Shown in pieces: positions 34,667 through 42,800 of a DNA stretch of 64,000 nucleotides. Within the stretch, counting starts at the first letter, position 1. Every line of letters begins with the position of its first letter. The DNA is from Paenibacillus sp. LHD-117. GTDB taxonomy: Bacteria > Bacillota > Bacilli > Paenibacillales > Paenibacillaceae. The DNA lies in NCBI RefSeq assembly GCF_030929555.1, contig NZ_JAVFVT010000033.1:1-64000 (forward strand), given 5' to 3'. Position numbers and translations under genes: made by a program. The notes below the pieces were generated by a model, which searched no databases, was not told the origin of the DNA, and worked only from the letters and a program-made list of their open reading frames with translations.

Positions 34667-35296
34667 ATGCGAAGACAGACTCGGGTATTCACGCTTCTCC
34701 TCCTTGGCTTGTCCTGTCTCGTCATCTTGTCAGCTTGCGGATCGAATGCGCCTGAAGAGCAGCAAGCGAATACGGCTTCGGCATCTCCCGTTATTTCTTC
34801 GGAGCCGACGCCGGCAGAAACGCAGGAAGCGACAATCGCGCCTACTGATTCTCCCACACCGGATAAAACGGCTTCGCCGACAGCCAAGCCTTCCGGCAAT
34901 GCGCATGAGGGCGGACATTCATCCGGCAATGATGCCGGCGCAAAAAATACAGAGGCGCCGCCTAAGCAAACGGCAACCCCGAAGCCGAAGCCTTCGGCAA
35001 CACAGCCGGCGAAGGAAACGCCATCCGCTAAGCCGGAAGGACAGGTGCATATCGTGGAAATTGTCGATTTTGCCTACTCGCCAGCAGAGCTGACCGTCAA
35101 ACCCGGGGACAGCGTCAAGTTTATGAATAAGGATCAAATCGGCCACACCGCTACCGCTGATGACAAAACCTTCGATACCGGATCTCTCGACCTGGATGAG
35201 TCCAAGGTAATTTCCTTCACCGAAGAGGGCGAATTTTCGTATTATTGCCTGCCGCATCCGGGGATGAAGGGGACGATCATCGTCGAAGCCGAATAA
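34667..35296 (+). CDS. cupredoxin-domain lipoprotein
   Basis: The 209-residue protein has a lipoprotein signal (VILSACG, Cys24), a long low-complexity linker rich in Pro, Thr, Ala and Ser (about 30-125), and a plastocyanin-like domain at the C terminus. Copper ligands are His160 (GHTATA), Cys194, His197 and Met200 (CLPHPGMKG). It would display a blue-copper electron carrier on the membrane surface. TTGGAGG precedes the ATG. A terminator follows, then the sigma factor gene. Confidence 0.88.
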   Translation: MRRQTRVFTLLLLGLSCLVILSACGSNAPEEQQANTASASPVISSEPTPAETQEATIAPTDSPTPDKTASPTAKPSGNAHEGGHSSGNDAGAKNTEAPPKQTATPKPKPSATQPAKETPSAKPEGQVHIVEIVDFAYSPAELTVKPGDSVKFMNKDQIGHTATADDKTFDTGSLDLDESKVISFTEEGEFSYYCLPHPGMKGTIIVEAE

Positions 35297-35305
35297 TCGA
35301 GCTGA

Positions 35306-35333
35306 GGGAAACCGTTTACGGTTTCCCTTTATT
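35306..35333 (+). terminator. terminator of the cupredoxin operon
   Basis: GGGAAACCG pairs with CGGTTTCCC around TTTA, followed by TTTATTTT. Confidence 0.85.
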
Positions 35334-35379
35334 TTAGTAAGATGAGATTTATTTAAGCCTGTTCTGGAGGCCGACTGGT

Positions 35380-35952
35380 ATGCGGGATCTATCCGATTAT
35401 GAGCTTATGCTGCTCATCAAGAAAAAACAACATAAAGCGCTCGCTATTTTATATGACCGATATGCGACACTTATCTATTCCTTTGCCATGAAAGCGCTGA
35501 AGGATGAGCAGGCGGCCAGAGATACCGTCCAATCGGTGTTCATGCGGCTATGGACGACCGAATCGGACTACAATCCCGACAAGGGCCGGTTCTCCAGCTG
35601 GCTGCTGACGATAACCCGCAACTTGACGATTGACTGGCAGCGGAAGGAAAGGCGGGAAAATGCGGGGCTTGTCCCTCTCGAGCCGGAGCAGTTGGAGCGA
35701 ATACCGGATGAATTCGCGGTATCCCCGGAAGAAAGCGCCATGAAAGGTACGCAGAGGGAGAACATTCGCAGCGCTTACCGGCATTTGTCCAAGCAGCAAA
35801 TTATGCTTCTTGAACATTTTTATTGGCAGGGCTTCAGCTTAAGCGAACTGGCAACGATCTATAATCAGCCGCTCGGAACGGTCAAGAACCGTCTGCATCA
35901 GACATTAAAAATATTACGAAGACATCTTCTGGCGGAAGGGGAGGGAACATGA
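35380..35952 (+). CDS. ECF-type RNA polymerase sigma factor
   Basis: The 190-residue protein has sigma region 2 (about residues 20-90, with YDRYATLIYSFAM, DTVQSVFMRLW and FSSWLLTITRN) and region 4 near the C terminus (FSLSELATIYNQPLGTVKNRLHQTLKILR). It redirects RNA polymerase to a small set of stress promoters. The stop overlaps the next start by four bases, and the next gene encodes a zinc-finger anti-sigma factor, the usual arrangement. The cupredoxin genes just upstream are plausible members of the regulon. Confidence 0.93.
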   Translation: MRDLSDYELMLLIKKKQHKALAILYDRYATLIYSFAMKALKDEQAARDTVQSVFMRLWTTESDYNPDKGRFSSWLLTITRNLTIDWQRKERRENAGLVPLEPEQLERIPDEFAVSPEESAMKGTQRENIRSAYRHLSKQQIMLLEHFYWQGFSLSELATIYNQPLGTVKNRLHQTLKILRRHLLAEGEGT

Positions 35953-36695
35953 TGCGTGACAATGGGCAAACACAAGTCTGCGACATGTGCCTGGATTATA
36001 TATCCGGCGTATGCTCTGACGAAGATAAACGAGCATTCGAGCGCCATCTTCCTGACTGCGCCGACTGCCGAGCTGACATCGAAGAGCTTCGTCTTGTATG
36101 GGAGGCGTTCCCGGATCATATGGAACGAATCGAACCGCCGAAGGATTTGAAGAAACAAGTGATGGATGCCGCACTAGCCGCGGACGGGAATCGGAAGCCA
36201 GCAAGCAGACGGTCCTCTGCGAAGCGTCGGATGACCCGAGCATTCGTCGCTGCTGCCGCGCTTATTTTTATCGTAGGCTCTGTCTGGAATTATGGCTTGT
36301 ACCGGGAACGGATGGCGGCTCCGCTTCCTATAGAGCAAGCCTTAAACATTCCCGCAGCGCAAATCGAACAATTGGTTTCGCTGAAAGCAGAGGATTCGGA
36401 GCCCGCCCGTGCCTATGGCGTCGCCTGCATCGTCAACAACGGACAAAGTAAGCAGTTCATCGTCTATGTATTCGGAGCGCAGGCTACGGTCGACTCGCAA
36501 GCTTATCAGGTGTGGCTGCTGCAGGATGGTCAGAAAAGGAGCGCAGGCACCTTCCGCGTTGACGAGAAGGGCATCGGCGTATTGGCAATGCCGATCGCGT
36601 CAAGCAGCCTGACCTTTGATTCGATCGGCATCACCCTCGAACCGGATGACCGCGGCGACCAGCCTCGCGGCGACAAAAAGTTCGGCTCCGTCTAA
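35949..36695 (+). CDS. anti-sigma factor, zinc-finger RskA type
   Basis: The 248-residue protein has an N-terminal anti-sigma zinc finger (HLPDCADC near residue 33, with an earlier CDMC), one membrane segment (about residues 98-116) and an extracellular RskA domain (about 150-245, with YVFGAQATVDSQAYQVWLLQDG). It should bind the sigma factor inside the cell and release it on an outside signal. ATGATG gives two possible starts three bases apart. Confidence 0.88.
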   Translation: MMRDNGQTQVCDMCLDYISGVCSDEDKRAFERHLPDCADCRADIEELRLVWEAFPDHMERIEPPKDLKKQVMDAALAADGNRKPASRRSSAKRRMTRAFVAAAALIFIVGSVWNYGLYRERMAAPLPIEQALNIPAAQIEQLVSLKAEDSEPARAYGVACIVNNGQSKQFIVYVFGAQATVDSQAYQVWLLQDGQKRSAGTFRVDEKGIGVLAMPIASSSLTFDSIGITLEPDDRGDQPRGDKKFGSV

Positions 36696-36714
36696 TGGAT
36701 AAGCACCCAATCGC

Positions 36715-36765
36715 AGAAGCAGCCCCTTCAGGTTTATGACCTTTGGGGGCTGCTTCTCTGTTTTA
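36715..36765. terminator. terminator
   Basis: AGAAGCAGCCCC and CAGGT pair with ACCT and GGGGCTGCTTCT, followed by CTGTTTT; the next gene is convergent. Confidence 0.85.
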
Positions 36766-36824
36766 TTCCGCTTCTTGCACTTTTCAGGGGCCTCAACGGC
36801 ATACAGTTCTTTCAGCAGGGAAAC

Positions 36825-39800
36825 TTATGTCAGCTTGATCGAGACGACGCGTTCGCCGCCATTGTCTTCCAGCTTCATAAAGGATTCGGGCCCGGCTTCA
36901 AGCTCGAATGAAGCGACTTCGTCATACTCGCGTCTGAAATCCAGCAGGTAACGTGTCCCGCCGAACCGGTAGGCAACCTTGAAGCCAGGCCAGTCGGAAG
37001 GCACGCATGGATTCAAGATCAGCTTGTCGCCTTGCTTGCGAATGCCGAGAATCCATTCGATGCCGCTCTGATACATCCAGCTGGATGCGCCGGTATACCA
37101 GGTCCAGCCCGCATGTCCCTGATGCGGCTCGGCCGTGTACACATCTGCGGCCATGACGTATGGCTCGCCATAGTAGGTTCGTACCTCGCGGTCGGTTCGC
37201 GTATGGTTGATGGGATTCAGCATGCGGAACAGCTCGAAAGCCTTGTCGCCGCGGCCTAGCTTGCTCCAAGCGACGATGCTCCAGATGACGCCGTGCGTAT
37301 ACTGCGCGCCGTTCTCGCGAATGCCCGGCGGATACCCCTGGATATAGCCGGGACTCGGCTCGGTCCGGTCGAACGGCGGCGTCAGCAGCCTCGCGACAGC
37401 CATCTCGCGATCGACCAGCTCGCGGTCGAATGACTGCATCGCTTGCAGCGCCCGATCCTCGGGCGCAGCGCCGGAGATGACGGACCAGGACTGCGCGATG
37501 GCGTCTATTCGGCATTCCTCATTATAGAGCGAGCCGAGCCAGGCGCCTGCGTCCGTGAATGCTCTACGGTACCATTGTCCATCCCAGCCATGCTTATGGA
37601 TGGCGTCTGCAAGCTGGTTCCGTTCGCGCAAATATTGCTCACCTCGCGCTTCATCCCCGCGCATTAAGCACAACGGCTCAAGCCGGCGCAGCACTTCGCA
37701 CAGAAACCAGCCCAGCCAGACGCTTTCGCCGCGGCCTTCGTCGCCGACAAGATTCATACCGTCGTTCCAGTCGCCGACGCCGATATGAGGCAAGCCATGC
37801 TCGCCGATCCGCGACAATGATTTGTCAACGGCTCTCATGCAATGCTCGTAGACGGTTCCGCTATGTTGCGATCGGATTGTCTCCTCGTAGCGTTCGTGCT
37901 CGCCTTCCCTTAATGTGTCGCTTGTAATGTAAGGGGCAATCTCGTCCAGAATCGAAGCGTCTCCCGTATGCTCGATGTATCGGCTGACGGTGTACGGCAG
38001 CCAGAGCAGATCGTCCGAGAACAAGGTGCGGATGCCGCGGCTTGTCTCCTCATGCCACCAGTGCTGCACGTCTCCTTCCTCGTACTGGTGGGACGCGCTG
38101 AGCAGAATTTGTTTTCTTGTCAGCTCCGGTCTGGTGTGGAGAATGGCGAGGGAATCCTGCAGCTGGTCCCGGAAGCCGAAAGCGCCGCCCGCTTGATAGA
38201 AGGCCGTGCGCGCCCACATCCTGCAAGCGAGCGATTGATACAGCAGCCAGCCGTTCAGCAGAATGTTTGTCTCCTGGGAAGGCGTGTCGACGACGATCTG
38301 GCCAAGCGTCTCCTCCCAATATCGCGAAGTCTCCTGCCAAGCTTCGTCACAACTGCTGGCGATGGCGTAGCGCCTGGCGAGCTCGGCGGCGTGATTACGG
38401 GAGGTGCCGCATCCAAGCAATACAATCACCTCTGTCTTCTCGCCTGCCTGCAGGATCAGCTTGCGCTGAACGGCTCCGCAGCTGGCGTAGTGAACTCCGG
38501 CTTGCTTATCCAGTCGGGTGCGTGACAGTGCGGCTGGCTGGAGCACGCTGCCGTTGCGACCGATGAAGCCGAGCTGATCGGATGTCCAAGACACTTCCTG
38601 ATCGTCGTCATCGCCCTGTTCCGTGAAGACGCCTAGGAAAGGAGTCGCTTCCCGGAAAATTTCCTGATAGCGGTTCTGCGCAGTCAAGATTTCGGCATCC
38701 TCGTCCCATTCGCTGGAGATGAAGGAGGCGTTGCTCTGTCGCTGCACGCCGATCACCCATTCCGCGTAATACGTAACCGACAACTTCCTAGCCGCTCCGG
38801 AATCGTTTCGCAGCTTGAGGCGCATGATTTTGACGGGATCCTCCATTGGCACGAACATCGAGAGCTCATGACGGATGCCCCCGCGAACATGCTCGAAGAC
38901 GGTGCTGCCAAGGCCATGCGTGACGAGATACGGCGCTGGATCCTCTCCGGCTGATGGCGTCAGCGCCCACGCTTGTCCTGTATCTTCGTCTCTTAGGAAA
39001 CCGAGCTCGCCGGGCGGGTCGAGCACAGGATCGTTCGACCACGGAGTCAGCTTGCACTCCCGGCTGTTGCGCCAGAATGTATAACCCGTGCCAAGCTCCG
39101 ATACGATGGCTCCGAAGCCTGGATTGGACAACACATTGATCCATGGAGCGGGAAGATGATTACCGCCTTTGATCAAGAGCTTGTATTGCTTGCCGTCCGG
39201 CGTGAATCCGCCCCATCCGTTGTAGAACAAGACGTCCCGGGGATTGAGGGAGACGCTGCCGGATGTCCCCACAAGATTCCGTGAATGGTCTTCGGGAGTC
39301 CGGAGAAGCGCATGCTCCGTATTTTCGGCTGCTGCTGTGCCGGCGCGAGCCTTCCTGCTCGGTCCACGCTCCGCTGCTCGCTTCAGTCCCCGCACCCCTT
39401 CGCCCGCCTCGCCGCTGCGCCGAAGCAGCTTCAACTGGACAGCCAAGGACGGTCCGTTCGCCCTCAATGTCAATCGAGCGACGGCAAGAATAAGCGTCAG
39501 ATTGTCTGCCGACAGCTGCATGGCCGGGATGACCACAATGCTGCCATGACCAGCTCCGAATCGGTCTATGCCATGCTCCACAGCTCGGCTGAGCGCATCC
39601 TGCAGTTCCTGTTCATAACCTTCCTCTGATCCATTGAGGAGAGCAAGGTCGAAGCGAATGCCGAGTCTGCGCAAATATTCATGTCCCGCCAGCAGCTTCA
39701 TGATGAAGGGCATCCGACTGCGGTTGTCGATCTCCGCGGCGACGAGCGGTCTGTCGCCAGAGATGCCGAACGCCCACAGCCCTGGCTGCCCTTTGACATT

Positions 39801-42800
39801 CGCTTCTATCCGCAAGCTTCGGTCGCCGCTGAGGGGAGGCGTATAGAGCACCTGAGCTGCTAGCCGCTGGAAGACGAAGGCGTCCGCCAGCTCCAGACCG
39901 AGGCTGCGGAGCTCGATGCGGCTGCGAGTCCATGCGAGCTGGAAGGCTCGCTCCACGGCCTGCGGCTTCGTCAGGCTCGCTGCCGCCTCCAACGCGACTT
40001 CTCTGGTCGAAGCCACAGAGGTAACCGCGTAGAGAACGGCTTGACGTCCCGGTTCAATCCCTACTCGCCTGCGCATGACGAATGCGGGATCGGCGACGGA
40101 GCCTGTTTTCCCCTTGAGGCGAGACCGAATGCTCTGAGGCTCCTCTAGGCGGTAGCCGCGTCCAATGAATGCCGCACGATCGGTCTCGAACTCCAGCCCG
40201 CCGACCGTCGCTCCTTCCGCGGAGAGGGAGTGGGCTGCCCATAGCGCTTGATCCTTCGCCTCGCGCGTGCGGCGGCTGGCAACGAGACAGCCGCTGCGCT
40301 CTTCATATGCTGTACGAATGAACAGCTTGCTGAACGCAGTGTGGGCATCATCCGCGATGGGATTCGCCAGGGCGAGCTCCACGAAGGTGGTCACTTCCAG
40401 CAGCTTGGGCTCGTTGCTGTTGTTCGTCAGCGTAATGCGCCGGATCTCCGCATCGCTCTCAGGCGACACGCATATTTCCATGCGAGCCGACACGTCATCG
40501 AAGCTTTGTTCGAATGTCGCTTTGTCAGGCTCGAACCGGACGCGCAGATGCTGAGTTTCAATGCGGCTTGGCTGGAAGGAGGGGGACCATAAGCTGCCTG
40601 TCGAGACATCTCGAATATAGATGAAGGAGCCCCAAGAATCCCGCACAGGATCCTCTCTCCAGCGCGATACCGACAGGCCTTCGTAGCTGCTGTAGCCGCT
40701 GCCGCTTGCCGTTATGACGGTACTGAAGCGTCCGTTGGATAATAGGCATGCCTCCGGCGTGGCCGTATGCGGCGAGGTGAACTCGCGAACCGCTTCAGTC
40801 GTCGGCTCGTTCTTCTCGCGCTCCTCCTGCAGCCGATGCAGCGCGGGATGGCGAATCAACTTGGTACGCACCGGGATCCGCTCTTGCAGCAGCAGTTCGG
40901 CGGCGCGCACCTCCTTGTTCCGGTGAAAGCGGTCAATCATGGAATGAGGCAATAGCAGGTTGGCCAAGGTGAGCATGCTCATGCCTTGATGATGCGCCAT
41001 GAAGCTCTGAATGACGGCATGCTTGCCGTCTTGCTTCAGCCGGCGGGAAGTGAAGTCCAGCGCTTCATAATAGCCGTATCGGCCGCGTCCTCCCATCTTC
41101 TCCATCTGATTAAGCGCGTTCATCCCTTCGACGCGCGCGTAAGGAAGGGCCATAATCGTAGCGTACGGAGCGAGGACGAGATCCTGCTCCAGCCCGCGCT
41201 TGAAGCCTAGTCCCGGTACGCCGAATGCGCGGTATTGATAGTTCAATTGATGATCGAATGCGTAGTAACCCGACTCGGAGATGCCGAACGGTACGCGCCG
41301 CTCTCTGGCGTATTGAATCTGACGGTCGACCACGGCCTTGTAGGTACTGTCCCAGACGGTATTCCGATAGGTGCGCATAAGCAGCCAAGGCATCATATAT
41401 TCGAACATCGTGCCGGACCAGGAGAGCAAGGCGGGCTTGCCGGCAACCTTGGTCATCGTCCTGCCAAGCGCGTTCCAATGCGAGACGGGCACCTGTCCCA
41501 TGGCGATGGCGACGAAGCTCGCTTGCCGCGCTTCTGAAGCCAGCAGGTCATACAACACCTCGTCGCGCTCGCGCCTGGCGACGTGATAGCCGAGCGAGAA
41601 CAGGTTGCTTCGCGAATCGTGAAGCGGACGGAAGTCGGGATTCCGCACCAGCGCGTCGATGCGGCCCAACAAGCGATTGCCGCGGTTCATAAGCTCTGAA
41701 CCGCCTCGCGAACCAAGCTCGTCGGCGAACGCGACCTCGAAGCGGCCGCCTCCGTAGCGGTTCGGCCCGTCTTCACGGGTACTGCCGGCGCTGCCGCCCC
41801 AGTCGACTCGCATCCACTCCAGCAGGCCTTCCTTGACCGCTATAAGCGAGGCGACCAGATTGCCGGAATCGACCGTCGAGACATACACGGGCAGGAGGGG
41901 AGCAAGAGATTCGGTATCGTACCAATTGTAGAGATGGCCTTCCCACTTCTCCAATCGTTCTATTGTCTCGATCGTCCGATCCAGACGTTCCACGAGCCCC
42001 GCCGTATCGATAAAGCCGAAGTCTCTGGCTGCGACCGCGCACAGCGCGTACATCCCGATATTGGTAGGGGATGTACGGTGGGCGACGCCTCGGTCCGGTT
42101 CAAACTGGACATTGTCCGGCGGAAGCCAATTGTTCCTCTCCGTCACGTAATCCTCATAGAAGGACCAAATGTCGCCAGCTAGCTTGTGAAGCTCCTCACG
42201 CTGTTCCTGAGAGAATTCGGATTCGACTCGCTCGGGGGACCTATCAAGCCATTTCACTGCAAGCGGAGCAACACACCATAGCAAAGCCAGAACGAGTCCG
42301 ATCGTCGTTACTGCTGTCGATATCCCAGGCATCAGAAGAACGCTTGCCGCCAGGAGCGCGGTTAACAGATAGCCTCCAGGCAGTCCCGACAGGGGCGGCG
42401 CTCCCTTGCTGTCCGCAAGCCTCTCGACCTCAGCCTGGTTCGTCCATTCCAGCAGCCGGCGCCTTGACAACAGCAGCCGATACAGTGTCCGCATAATGGC
42501 GTCGAGCAGCATGGCGCTTTGGAAGGGGAGCGTCAGAAGGGTGAGGCAGACATGGGCGGCTGTTCGCAATAGAGAGGAAGGACGGCGAATCCAGTGCGAG
42601 ACGGCCAGCAGCGCGCGAAATACCGGAAGCAGCATCGTTAGCAGCATGATGACATACCATGCCATGGCCGAACCGGGGAGCGATCCCGCAAGCAGCAGCA
42701 TAGCCAGCAACGCGGGCTGCAACAAGCTTCGGCGCATATTGTCGGCAATCTGCCAGCGCGTCATGAGCGACAAGACGGTCGGGATGCGCTTTCCGCGAGC

